A stretch of 64,000 nucleotides of DNA from Hymenolepis diminuta (Eukaryota > Platyhelminthes > Cestoda > Cyclophyllidea > Hymenolepididae). The first letter of the stretch is position 1. Every line of letters begins with the position of its first letter. This document shows positions 44,151 through 56,355 of the stretch, piece after piece. The position numbers were made by a program, and so were the translations under genes. Where the stretch lies: NCBI GenBank assembly GCA_900708905.1, contig CAADRB010000001.1, positions 3,405,161 through 3,469,160 of the forward strand, given 5' to 3'. The notes under the pieces are model-generated. The model was not told where the DNA came from. It saw nothing but the letters and a program-made list of their open reading frames with translations, and made no database searches.

Positions 44151-45489
44151 TTCACCAATAGTAACATCAAAAATTGGCCAGATTACATGGGATCTATTAT
44201 CAAAAAATGCTCAGTCGAGCTCCTCTCTATGAAATGATTCGCTAATGGGAGTAGCCGAATCAGACTGCATATCACAAGTTTTCCTAATTTCATAGATGTT
44301 ATGGGTTCTTTATTCCACCAGAATAAATGGGAATAATTGATGATGTTATAAGTTTTACCATGTTTATTTATGCTTTTATTTTATAGTGATATATATTTTT
44401 TAGGTGCTTGTTAATAAAGTTAATTTTAGGTAAGAGTTGGGACAAATAGATGAAGAATTAGCAGCAATGTGGAACTGCTGCTTGACTGACATTGGAGTAC
44501 TTTTAGTAGACTGCAAATCTTGACATAGTTCGTATAATTTGATAGACTGTAGTTAACTCCAAAATCCTAATTTATCTCCGCATTAACCGGAAAGTACTGT
44601 ACTTAGCTACCATTAAGATGGTACTCAACATAGGAAAATTGGTAGATGACAGAATACCTTGTCTGTTGCAATAATTTTTTTCATTTTCCTGATGCGAAAT
44701 TTATTAGATATTATATATGTCTGTGACTCAATAATTCAATATCAGTATAGATTTGTAAGAGTTCAGTTTTGTTGTCATTTAACAAATAGTTTCTCATAAA
44801 AATTTTCATTCTAGCTGATTTTAGTACTCAAAATAAAAATTGCAAATACTATCGACTAATTTCAAAAGTATCTCTCTCCTATATCTATTAGAATTTGTAA
44901 GACATTCTTTGTCCACAGAGTATGCTTGATACGATCTATAAATAAATAGGCCTACCTACCTACCTCTGGAAGCGTCCTAAGGGTCATCCGTATATTCACG
45001 TTTATTTGAAATCGTAAAAAGGCTTTGCGAGGCCCCAAGTGTAGCACTCTAGTGCTAAATAAATCACGTTCGGTAACAGTCCTGCTTTCAGACGATCCAT
45101 AGAAATAAGCGAAGCATGTGAATTAGGGTATTTGCCATTTAACAAAATTGATTGGTTCCTGCAAAATAATTCACTATATAAGAGCTTGATTAACACTTCT
45201 GTCATCAAGTGTATCTCGTTTGTCTATCTTAACGTTTATAATTGGGACAATATGCTTAGATGCAATGTGATTGAGATATTTTCTACATGAAATCTTCTGG
45301 GTCTAACGACCAACGCAAATCGGTTTATACGGAGTGGTAAGAATGGGCCTCTAGTCCAACCAAAAACATTGCGGAATCAAGTATGCTAAAACAAGGGCTA
45401 CCTATGGTTATTGTTTAGTGGTGGTCCAATACCAACAGATCTACAATCAGGTTTGGGACGAGGACGCAGGCAAGCACTTAGTAGTACAA

Positions 45490-45560
45490 CTCGATAAACA
45501 ATTTCACAAGCGTGACGATGATTGATAAGCAAAGCGGATGAGTCATTCGAGTAAAATTAA
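45490..45560 (+). repeat. Family 8 repeat copy (weak)
   Basis: CTCGATAAACAATTTCACAA and AAGCGGATGAGTCATTCGAG, like 44060-44150 and 26385-26450. Confidence 0.35.
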
Positions 45561-46768
45561 TCGATAATTAGGGACGGTTTAGCATTGAAATTTCGACTAC
45601 TATGAAATTCGAGGAAAATGGGTGGTTTCTAAATAACCATTTGCTTGTATCCCGAGTCCGCATCAATGATAGTTTAACTGCTCCAAAAAGCTCCCAATTT
45701 CTATTTTGTTTATTTATATTGATTTAGTAGGTATCAACCATAGCCCTCGTTTAAATAAATAAAAATTTCTGCACATTTTTAATTAACTAGCAATATCTCT
45801 CCGCTGGACCTCGAAAAAGCGCAAGTGTCATTGGCTAATGATGCAATGTTTATCTATCAGTTTGGTTGCGAAGATTAATACCTAAGAGCTCATAATAAAT
45901 TACCGTGAGAACTTAATTGATGAATATATATAGATAGACGAGAAAAGGTATCTTACTCTATATAACACTGGGATAAAAGATGACAACAGGAAAAACCCAA
46001 TTTGGAACTGATACGCCGAAGCTATTCATCCATCTTGATGTCGAAATTTCTTTTAAATACACTGATGTGCTTCTGCATTCTTCCCAGAATTAATGACCCC
46101 TGCATACATGCTTATGTTATCCCCTCGTGTTATTGCTCCCAAGTGGTTATAAGGTTTGATGTTCCATTTCATTGATACAGTGTGGATATTTTCCCAATGA
46201 CTTCCACTATTGTTACTACTACTACTACGGTGTCAGTGAGTACTTTATAAAACTTGTGACATCTGAAGATAAACAATACAAATATTCAACGGATATCATG
46301 AATGTAGTAAAGTTTACCTGTGTTACAGAAGAAAAACAGTTTATGACAATTTTTAATCAAATTATCGCTTAGTACAAATGTTTGCTTTCAAATTTTTCTA
46401 TTCTCCCTACAAATCAATTGCAAATCGTTCTTAAGACTTTCATCCTTTCAAAAGGATAACAAAATATAATCTTTTTTAAGATAGCAATCAATATCAAGCA
46501 CAAGAGCATGAAGTCGGTATTTAATTAAACACAAATATACTAATTCATTCTTGTTTGAGCGTTTTTTTCATGAGCAGTCGGAGACTTTTGTAGACATAAT
46601 GAAGATTTTAATATTTCTTTGTATTTAATTTTTATTTTTATTGCCCACAACTAGTTAAACATGCTTTACGATTTTTCATCGTTGGAAACCAACTGAGAAT
46701 AAAGTCAGTGCATCAAAAGTATTCTACTTCATATGAACTAATTTTGTCCCCGTTGTTTGGTGCCTAAT

Positions 46769-47010
46769 GAGTGGTCGATTGTGGCGACCGATGGATGATA
46801 ACGAATTAAGGGCTGTTCATAAAGCAACTCAACGGACGATTCTAGGCCTGCACAACAGGCGACATTTAAGTACTAAAAAGCTGGCAGGAAAAATCTCTAT
46901 GAGAAAAAAATTTGCCACACAATAACAGAAATGTTGGCTTCATCTCCTAGGAAGTCCGGACAAAAGGGCCAAACATTTCGCTTTCGCAATAACCGAAATT
47001 GAGAGAATCT
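46769..47010 (+). mobile_element. Possible LINE reverse-transcriptase C-terminal debris
   Basis: About 80 codons with one internal stop read WRPMDDNELRAVHKATQRTI, LGLHNRRHLSTKKLAGKISM, then KCWLHLLGSPDKRAKHFAFA. The layout, an RxILGL-like motif, a basic stretch and then WxxHLLxxPDKR, resembles the region after the RT domain in many LINEs (RRLRWLGHVLRMPDxR). The composition is protein-like and there is one stop, but no RT catalytic motif is present in the window. Confidence 0.35.
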
Positions 47011-47959
47011 AGTTTCTCATTCAAAGCGCTGACTAAGACAGCTCAACGCTGAAGTGAAATCGGTGTTTGATGAGAATGAGAATGAGTTCTAATAAAAAAT
47101 ACATCCCGTGCTTACTAGAACATCAACCACAAATAAAAGGTATGAGGAAAGGAAAATAGTTTGCATGGACGCTCAGTATTCGACTCTATGCAAACGCGTG
47201 TAAGATGAGAAGAGACTGGCGAATAGACATGAATCGAAAAGCAAACATTCCATAAACCGGGAATTTCCTACCCAGTGGATAGACTTAAACGAAAGGAGGG
47301 TGGTTACGAAATCATATGAATACAAGTCACCCGGAATTTCTTTTTGAAAGTGCTAGAAGAAATAATAATTGTTTTCCCCGATTCCAACATTTCTTCTATA
47401 AATAAAAGTGTAATTTCCTTCTTAATTCCCCCACTGATAATAGACATTTTTTTATTATGCCTATTTGTTTAAGCCGATACCGATTGAGGTTAAGTTCCGT
47501 TAGTACACGCGTGTTTACCGTAACATACTGTGTTCTGCTGTGGTTTATGGGCTTTTGTGTTAAGTTGCTATATTACCCAGTTTTCTGGATTGGTTTGTTC
47601 TGTGAGATTACTACTGGGGCTTCTAATTTGTTACATTATAACAGAAAGGTAGTTAGAATGCAGACAGCTTGACGATTTTAGAGTCCAGATATGGTAAGGC
47701 TTTGATTTTCGACTTACTCCCAAAACTCTGACGTTGGCTAAATGGCTTCTATCCCCCATTCATTTAGACGCCCTCCATGATCAAAAATTGTTAAATTCCT
47801 TTACTTTGCCATAGATAATAATGGTCGACTTTTTGCTTTACCTGTTTTTTTTTCAAAGGGTGATACAAACTTGCATGCCTTTTTATGTGTACAGCCAAGA
47901 GGTAAATGAGTCATCAACCACCTAGGAAGACAGCCCATTATCAACTTTCTAATCGCCAA

Positions 47960-48180
47960 GGCTTACACCTAAATTCCTAACCGAATGCTTTACTACTTAT
48001 TAACTACTCCATCAAGTTTTGCCAGATCTCTCTCTATATATACCCATTATCTCGATTTCCATCACACATCTACCCGACGAACTCTCTATCAGCTTCTATC
48101 TACGCCACTTCAATCTACCTATTTAGTACTCATTAAATTAATATTCTTACTAAATCTTTCGCCTTTTTCGCTCTTTTAAC
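47960..48180 (+). repeat. Guanine-poor tract, related to 51190-51490
   Basis: Long runs of A, C and T with very few G. TCAGCTTCTATCTACGCCAC and CTAAATCTTTCGCC recall CAACTTCTATCTACAACGTC and CTAAATCTCTCTC in the second tract. Confidence 0.4.
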
Positions 48181-51100
48181 TATATATTTGGCGCCCCTAA
48201 TTTCGTTCTGCTAAAACTAATAATTCGTGAAAAATTGGTGGAAAATTTACGCATTATTTCAATTTAATGTCAAGTTTTAATGTCGAAGTAACTCATTATT
48301 CATTATTTTTAATAATTACATAACCAATAATTTATCTTACTTTATGCATTTTCAGACCTGTGGAGTTCACAACGCTAACAAACGCTAACAAGGCTGATTG
48401 AATCACATGCGCTAGAACTTTCTGGGAAGTGCGGAGATGTAACCGATCGCGTGGAGAACAAGCGCGGACGTGTGTGCAGAGACCTCAACCAAGCAGCAAG
48501 CAAGATCCCTGTAGCCTAGCGTGGTTTTGTATTTAATGACTAAACTTTTGAGTAACAGTAACAAGGAAGTGATCAATAAACCCTCTCCACTCAGCCTCTT
48601 TCTTGTTATTACCACCCTGGGTATAGCCTAGCTAATTTGGGAGTAAACTGACAATAGAGGGCTCTGCTAGAGGCTATTCGGACTACTTAGGAAGATTACT
48701 TATATGTAGAAAAAAGACTTATTGGTGTAGCATCCGGTACAGACCTAACCTTATTATGTGCTTTCTGAAAATTTGAATCGGTTCAATTAACAAATAATTT
48801 TGGATATTTAATTAACTTTTAAGCATAAAATAAAAATATTCATATTTACGTTTATCAATTTTTCCTGTCCTTTTTACTTTCCTATCTTATTAGACTATGT
48901 AAGTTTACAGTAAAGTACCAATAATATTTAAACAATATTGTTTGCAATTTAATTTTTGCCAAATGAAAGTGCATTGATGTTTCTACGCCCGTGAAATTGA
49001 CGTCTGAATTGGGTTTGACGAAATTACTAAGGAAAGATTTGGAGTCTGAACAGAAGTGGTAAACAGATTTTGTAGAGGGATTTTGGAGTCTTCAGAGGTT
49101 GAATAGAATCTGAGATAGTAAATACTATGAATATCTTGCTGCTGTGGGAAATATGGCGTTCATATGCAAATTTGAGCCAATGTTTTTAATTAAGTGAGCT
49201 CCGTTTTTAAGTTTGTTAAATTTTAGAACTCTTCATGAATGTTATGCTCCTCTAAAAGTAAGGGAGTTTTAATTCGTGGAACCTTTTTAGTATGCTCCTT
49301 CCACAAAATCAATAACAGCTAAAACGATGGGCAGTACTGCATTTATATTTCACATGACCGTGTTTATAATTAACTGATTAAAGTCATTTAAGTACCCACT
49401 TACAGAATGGAGAGAGAAAGGTGTATAGCTATAAAATCTACCAGTTCATTTAAATTACCAAACAAGGAAATGTAATTCTTTCTAAATGTTATCAGTTTAC
49501 TATTGAATAACCTTCTCTACCGTTATCATATTACTTATATTTATTTATTATATCAATCGTATTTAATCATACCTATTTAATGAATAAATGCTTTACTGGA
49601 AAGAACGCCTTTTGGTGAGGGTAGGAAGAGTTTAATAATTCTTGTTATTAAAGGCGTTTTACTTGATTTTCAGTATTTGTTATTTTCAACTTATTTCAAT
49701 GCTATTTGTACCTGCTCCGTTAAAATGATGTTAAGATGTTGGTGCTGTAGGTAGCGTGGTCCAAAAGATACTTGTTAAGACATCATGTAGATCAGGCTTC
49801 TCTACTGGCTGCATCTGCGTAGGGATGGGTTTCATTTTGGTTCAGCAAGGTTACGAGCCTATTTCTGGCGCGCCTAATGCTTGAAGTGCAAGACTGATAC
49901 AAGTTGAACAGGTTAATGCATAACCATCTATATAATATTTCGAAATTTCGATTTGAGTAGTAAAGAATACTTTGAACTCGGTGAGTAACCGATTTCACAT
50001 TGTTCTAATGGTCTTATTTTGGATTCTAGAATGTGGAAATTAATATGAGCTTATTTTGAAAGCTTTAGATGATTATGAAGGATTTCGTTCATATGAATTT
50101 TTGTCACCACAAATCGTCATTGTAGTGTTCTATGAGGACTTTGTTATTGTTATTTAAAAATCCAGATCTTATAAAAGGGCAATAATTTATGGCTAATCTC
50201 GTTAACTGACGCTGACCTCTTTCATTAGCAATGTCTACAAATTCTAGACATTATTTTATCATTGATTTCGGCATTATTTGCTATCTATTAATATTTTTGG
50301 AATCCAACAGAAATAATTTGTTGATCTTCTGTCGTTGAGTAAATTGGGGCTGACAATTTATTGGTCTGAGAATGGGGAGGGGATGTTTAGCTATCCCAGG
50401 CTATACAGATAGCAGCTTAACACAAAGGGCATCCTAGTTGGTGGTAGGAAGCGCCGAACACATGGCGCGAGAGACTATAATATGCAAACATTAAGTGGCA
50501 TAACTCTTTAATCGTGCAATAACTCTACTAAACAAAATAGACAACGTTAATAATATTATCAAAAGCTTCCCTTTTATTTGACCCTGTTCAGTTCTATAAA
50601 ACTAAATCATTTTGATAAATTTACTTCTATCTAACTGTCACAATTTAGACTGACTTAGTCCAGAACGGTTCTGTGACAGATATCGGGTGTATGAAACTGG
50701 TCATCGTATTGATTTTCCCCTTTCTCAATTTGAATGTAGTAAGAGTTGACGTAATTGAAGAATGTACTGAGCTTCCACAAACCTTACTTCCTCTACTTAT
50801 ATAATTCCAATCTGATAACATTTGAAATTTTTGTTAATTTGAATGAATTTTTCATTTTAACAATTTTACTTGGCACACAATTCTCTCCCCCTTCTCGTTG
50901 AATCGGTAATTAATACTTAAACTTTCAATTTGGCTGTAAATGGGGAAATATTGTGGGGTATAAAATGTTAGGCCCCAGCTCAATGTTCTGAAACCTACAT
51001 ATTTCGTACGCTCATTAAATTTATAAATTTAGTTTGGATGCTTTCGTCATGGTGTATAACTAAGTTTAGTTTTACTGACAGTTTGTCGATAAACTTAGAT

Positions 51101-51189
51101 CGTCTCAATATTCATAGACGCCTGCTAATGAATGTACCAGTATATAACCACGTTTCATATCGTTACGATTGTGAAAATGTTAGGGAGGT
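48181..51189. other. Gene-free AT-rich stretch
   Basis: Nothing recognised except a short tandem duplication, AACGCTAACA twice at about 48372-48391, and a possible SINE-body trace (CAGCTTAACACAAAGGGCAT) near 50411. Confidence 0.5.
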
Positions 51190-51490
51190 CCAAGACCACT
51201 AATTTTCTTCTATCTAACTTCACAATCACCCTATGTACAGTTAGACTTCCACCAGTTCATCTATCGTCACCAACTTTAGAGCTCTGCACACACCTGACTC
51301 TAACTATCTAACAGTCAGATTCTACAATCACGGCTCTTACCTTCAATTCCTACCGCCCAACTCCTATTGTCAACTTCTATCTACAACGTCCAAATCAACA
51401 CCCACTATTAACAACAGCTGATTAGTACTATCCTCTGGGCACAATTATTTAAGCATTACAGCCCCTTCTAAATCTCTCTCAGTCACTCCC
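51190..51490 (+). repeat. Guanine-poor tract, related to 47960-48180
   Basis: Strong strand asymmetry: C is plentiful and G rare over about 300 bp. No open frame is supported. It may be a diverged low-complexity repeat. Confidence 0.4.
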
Positions 51491-52086
51491 CCTTAAAGCC
51501 TTTCTACTTATTCTCTGTGGTTCTTATCCTGCTATAATTTAAAAGTGACCTCAATATATGATGTCAAATTCAAATTTGTTTATTGTATGACTTTTTTCTA
51601 ATGTACGTTTGACTAAATTTACCGGTGCATGTTTCATGATACTACTTTCTATTTATTTGTCTAGGCTGCGTTTTCGATATCTTCATCCAGTGATTTAGTC
51701 TAAATTGACAATTTTCAGTAAAGATGTCGCTCTTTTTCCGATAGATAACAAAATTACTTCTTAAGTCATGAAAATTATTAGTTTTAGTAAATTTCTCTCT
51801 GACAAGAAAGACGTATCTTAACGTAATTTAAATTTCATTGGCATCTTCAATATCGGTAAAACGTCATCTTCCTATTCAAGGAGATGATTCGGCCAGTGAA
51901 TTGTGTTTTGCTAAATTACTACAACCTATAGGGAGTTAAGATAGCTGCTTTCCCACAGTATTATAATCCGTATCGGTAAGATGTTAAATTAACTACTTCA
52001 GTTAAATAATTTTAATACCTCATTATTTTGACTTTATCATTTTGGCCCGAAAATTAAAAAATTACATAATTCATTAATTATAAACA

Positions 52087-52087
<1 letters not shown>

Positions 52088-52121
<34 letters not shown>
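52088..52121. repeat. (AT)15 microsatellite within a perfect palindrome
   Basis: GC(AT)15GC-type palindrome: GCATAT...ATATGC, 34 bp, starting about 240 bp past the GPCR stop codon. It may form a cruciform or hairpin and is likely to vary in length. Confidence 0.9.
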
Positions 52122-52122
<1 letters not shown>

Positions 52123-52360
52123 GTAATTTAATGATTTGAATGTATTTATAATCTATTTATACACTTAATAAAAATAAATATTTAAACATAAACTAATAGT
52201 TAATACAATCAATTTATAATTTAAATGGAATTAATCTAATTAAAAGGCGTTGGACATCGTTCAAAGTGGTTTTAATTTAGAAAATTTCATGAAATTTTTT
52301 TAGAAAGATAGGATTTGCAAGTGTTAAAATAAAACTGTCAAATTTAATCACTCTCACTCT

Positions 52361-53818
52361 TCAAAATCTAGTCACAATTCGGCCAGTATCAGGGAGTGAT
52401 GGATCTGAGGGCGAATCGGTATCCACATAGAGAGTTCCAGGCGAAATAGTCGACATTGTTGCCGTATGACGCATACTTCCACGATAGGTATATCGGCAAA
52501 TTTCCGAGGTATTGACATTATTACCATAATTTCCGATTGTATTAGCACTCATCAGTCCACTAAAATTGAGTTTCCACAAGTCATTAACACCTCCCCTTTT
52601 CGGGTTATGAAATCGCAAATTCCCGTTGACCTTTGAAAGATCGGCTCTAGTGAATCGGATTTCACTAGTGAGATTTCGAGCTTTTGTAGAGAGATGGTGA
52701 ATTGATTCAAAGGCATCTTCCACCAAATTCCGACCAAGATGACAATGACATCTGAGAAGACGGAATGTTGCACGTCTAAAATTTTTCATTCTCTTCATGT
52801 AGAGCACCCAATTTGAGGCTTGTTGAATAAAGAGCAATTGCCAACCAAGATCAGATATATTATATGCCATGCGAACAGCCATACGACCAGTTTCACCCTC
52901 AAGAATTCCCGGGAGAACAGTGGAAAGGATATAAGCAATCGATTGAGGCAGTGCACAGATGACGACAATGGTCGAAAGGATAACTAGCAACATAGATGCG
53001 GCAATCTCTCTATGAGCACTTGTGCATTTAGACATTGTTTCCCGCAGCACGGCACTTTGCCGTAAGCGAAGTAGGAGTGCGATATTTATAATAATAACAA
53101 GGATGGTTTGAACCAGACTAGAATTGGCAAGTAGAACATGATAAATTTGCAGGGCATTAGGCTCAACTTGAACCCAACAAATGATTTTCCCATTAGAAGG
53201 ACCATGCCCAATCATGATACCAAATGGTAGCATCATTAATGCGGAAAGTAGGGTCGTAACTCCAACAGCCTCCCATGCTCGTTTCCTAGAAATCCGGGCA
53301 AACTGAAGGGGGAAGTAGATACACAGACAACGATCAAAGGCAGTTAGAAGGAAAATTGACGAGCTGACACATGAGGTAAAGGAGTAGAGGTAACGAAAAA
53401 TCTTACAGCTATAGTTATTTACGTTAAAGATAAAGAAGTAGACATGTGCTCCAGTAGCGTATGGAAGCCCTTTAGCTGGGAACATCCATATCCAACCAAA
53501 AAGTATAACAGTGGCGACATCAGCAGCTGCAACACAGGCAAGGTAAATCATCTGACGGGAGGGTTTTCGAAAGACGAAAAGAAAGACATAGGTGACGAAG
53601 ATATTAGAGAGAACGCCAAAAAATCCAACAAAGGGAAAGATGTAGGCAGAGACAAAACCAAGCATATGGGAGAGGATACAAGCTCCACGATAAATGGACG
53701 CATTAGCCGCACCTGAGGCTAGGTACTGACAATCACGTAGGAGATCCCATGGGGAGTCCAAGTAAGGCCAGTTGGGATCTTCTGGTATAATTTCTCGTGA
53801 GTTTCTTAAAAGGTACAT
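52361..53818 (-). CDS. Orphan rhodopsin-class G-protein-coupled receptor, single exon
   Basis: Plasma-membrane receptor, 485 residues, no intron. Seven hydrophobic segments at about 50-83, 89-115, 138-165, 181-204, 226-251, 270-299 and 315-341. N39 (NAS) is a glycosylation site in the outer N-terminus. C138 at the top of segment 3 and C214 in loop 2 form the expected disulfide pair. Segment 6 has CALP (C288, P291). Two signatures are changed: DRC (162-164) for DRY, and NWVLY (336-340) for NPxxY. Segment 1 has SN for GN. The cytoplasmic tail is about 145 residues, rich in Ser/Thr and Asn. The ATG at 53816-53818 is chosen because TAG lies six codons upstream in frame. The ligand class cannot be told. 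A lineage-specific peptide-type or flatworm orphan receptor is plausible but not shown. Confidence 0.93.
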   Translation of the reverse strand: MYLLRNSREIIPEDPNWPYLDSPWDLLRDCQYLASGAANASIYRGACILSHMLGFVSAYIFPFVGFFGVLSNIFVTYVFLFVFRKPSRQMIYLACVAAADVATVILFGWIWMFPAKGLPYATGAHVYFFIFNVNNYSCKIFRYLYSFTSCVSSSIFLLTAFDRCLCIYFPLQFARISRKRAWEAVGVTTLLSALMMLPFGIMIGHGPSNGKIICWVQVEPNALQIYHVLLANSSLVQTILVIIINIALLLRLRQSAVLRETMSKCTSAHREIAASMLLVILSTIVVICALPQSIAYILSTVLPGILEGETGRMAVRMAYNISDLGWQLLFIQQASNWVLYMKRMKNFRRATFRLLRCHCHLGRNLVEDAFESIHHLSTKARNLTSEIRFTRADLSKVNGNLRFHNPKRGGVNDLWKLNFSGLMSANTIGNYGNNVNTSEICRYTYRGSMRHTATMSTISPGTLYVDTDSPSDPSLPDTGRIVTRF

Positions 53819-55500
53819 TTGTCTTTTGCCATGCTACTCAGCGTGCGGTGGACATTTGGACTAATCTAAGTGATGTCATTGGTCGACGTAAGACTGACCA
53901 ATCAGAATGACTCAGTGTGCATGAGCAGGATTATCAAGTATTCATTACTTATTCTCTAGCTAAATTTAATTTCTGATTTTAAAATGCACGCAATTACGCT
54001 TAAAGTGATATTTTAAGCTACTATTACTCGTTTGAACGTATCTAAAGTTCATGAGAAGTTCTAATGTCCAATAAGGGTAGGTAGCAGTTCCAATAAATGA
54101 AATAACGCCATTGAAAAAGTCGATTCAATTCAATTCAGAATTAACCAGATTGTCAGCCTTTCAACTCAATGAACACATTCAAAAGTTAGAAGTTCAGATA
54201 TAGTTTCTTAAAATGTCCTTTCCCGCGGTGTTCAGAGCTTAATGACTAGGTGGATCAAATTTAAATCCTTATCGACGAAGAACGCCTTTGGTTTGTAAAA
54301 TATTACAATTTTGAGAAATAATTGGGAAAATAAAATAGCAAATTAGGATTTATATTTATATAGGTTGACGTTTTCCATATTTTGTGACCGAGGCAATAAT
54401 TCATTTTCTAGTACATTGTCAATTTAAAAAATAAAAATATTTCTGAAGGAAGCACTCAGAATGAATATTTATTTTATTGCATTATTAAGTGAATATTTTC
54501 TAGAAGGCACATTAAATTAGTAGGAGGTATTCGACACGAAATGCTATTGATAGTTATCAATCAGACCAACCTATTTGCTTTCTAGCCACTTCCCTTCTGT
54601 TCAAATTCTGGTTTTTATCAAAATGCAGTGTGTTGTCAATTCCACAAAGGAAGTCACAAAAGCGAATGATAAGGTATCATAAATGGTTTATGAGGCCAGT
54701 GTTCGTCTGTGAAATTGGAAGTAACGTGTTCGATGACGATCAGTACGAAATGAGTGAAAATATTGTTGTCCTAGATAGAATCAGAAGGTATTGCGGGTTT
54801 TAATCACTTTTCAAAAAGTTTTAAAATGCTTATTACAATGTGGCCCTTAATATGACAATTGCACTGCTTAACAATCTTATTAACCCCAACATTCATGGAC
54901 ATACGTTGGGCACATGGGTTTGGGAAAAGCGGAACTAAGAAAAATTAAACAAATGTGAAGCTTCGCTCTTGAAAATCGACATCTCGCCCAATTTTCACAC
55001 AATCAACATGTAAATTAAGCTGTTACCTAATGCAACGCCCTCAGATATATCAAAAATTAAAAAAAGGGTATATACTGCAACTCTATAGACATTCCTAACT
55101 TCAAGACTGAAATATTGTAATTGTACTCTCTCCTCACATTTAGTGTTCAAATGAAAATTATGCGGCCCTCTGAACAGATTGGACTTTTGACAGTTTTTTT
55201 GGTAAAATCAATTGGAAAATTTTGAGTTTATCATAAATCCGTAATCTATTCAATGTTTTCTGTAGCTAAATCTTTATCTAAAGTCATATTTACAGTGAAT
55301 ATCAAAAATTTCAGATCCGATGCTGCAAAACTATTGAATATGTTATATTTTCTTAGTCACTTCGATTGTACTATATTCTCGAACTCCCTCTGTTCTCCTG
55401 AAGTCTAACGGAATGTGCTTCATCGTTACTGACATTGTACACTTTTAGAAAAAACAGAAAACGAAACTATTCATGGTTGAAACTTACAATTTCTTGTACA
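53819..55500. other. Intergenic, upstream side of the GPCR
   Basis: No coding found. The 5' flank of the receptor is here, but I see no convincing promoter motif. A weak family 1-like copy (CGGTGTTCAGAGCTTAATGA) lies at about 54110-54275. Confidence 0.5.
54110..54275 (+). repeat. Interspersed repeat family 1 copy (weak)
   Basis: TTCAATTCAGAATTAACC at the start and GTGTTCAGAGCTTAATGACT at the end fit the family order, with high divergence. Confidence 0.4.
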
Positions 55501-55877
55501 AAACAAATATACATATTAGTATATTAGGTTTTATTTTATATATCCTCCTTCTTCTTCCATTACCGACTCAATTCAAGTCCAAAAGCGACCCACTGAAAGC
55601 TTTCATCTGGTGGCCTTTTTTGTGATGTCCACCATCGATCGAACTATTGCTTCCATCAGAGAGGAGGATTTGGTGTTATGGGAATGTTTATTGACCTCCT
55701 TTTCAACCACACCCCGCCCCTCACGTAATAATCAACAATTCTCGGCCATCCATCCAATCCTGGGTTTTGAAAGCTTCATGAGATGGAGGTGAAGCTTGTT
55801 GGAAGACGTAGGGGGTCTTCCTACACTGTCTATCGAAGGCGGCTTGATAACAATGGTTTGAGGAGTCCTCACATAGG

Positions 55878-55902
55878 CATCCGCATCTGCATCTGCATCT
55901 AC
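55878..55902. repeat. (GCATCT)n hexamer repeat inside the transposase relic
   Basis: About four hexamer units. On the - strand they read as repeated Asp-Ala codons, where relatives have a single NADAY, so the repeat grew from the old coding sequence. Confidence 0.8.
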
Positions 55903-56335
55903 ATTAGCTCTAAGGCCCTGTGGAAAAAAATTGGGGTGTCATGATGCCCCTCCCTCACTGCTAACAACAGTAATACCGAAAAGCATCACTGTTGGTGGAA
56001 ACTTCGTGTGTATGCACAACAGTTGGAACTTTAGTGGAGTCCACTCCCACATTGCCACCCACCTATCATTTCCCCAATTCACTCCTTCATCCTCGTGGAA
56101 GTTATTTCCTGGGAGAAAAAAAAGAAACTCCTCGTCTTCTGGGTTCCTTTTGTACGCATTAAACGATGCTCTTGAGTTGCTTTTGTCCACGTAAACTGAC
56201 CTCACCTGAGATGAGCGTATGAGATTTGTAACCGGAGTCTTGGTGAACAACATTTCTTGTATGTTGTCGTTCCTTCAGACACTTGCTGATCTTTGACAAG
56301 ATGTCGCGTATTCACTTCCCATGATTTTCGTCCAC

Positions 56336-56355
56336 CATGTCATGTCATGTCATGT
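56336..56355. repeat. (CATGT)4 pentamer repeat
   Basis: Four exact CATGT units within the transposase relic. Since five is not a multiple of three, the growth shifts the old reading frame. Confidence 0.9.

Larger units (their letters stand above)
42886..46760. other. Gene-free AT-rich stretch
   Basis: Only weak family 8 similarities (44060-44150, 45490-45560) and a short (CCTA)n run near 44945-44966 were seen. Confidence 0.5.

Noticed and set aside
53444..53716. 90-codon open frame opposite the GPCR
   Set aside because: A shadow of the receptor on the other strand; Lys/Asp-rich composition is an artefact.
55931..56194. 87-codon + strand open frame
   Set aside because: Antisense shadow of the transposase relic on the - strand.
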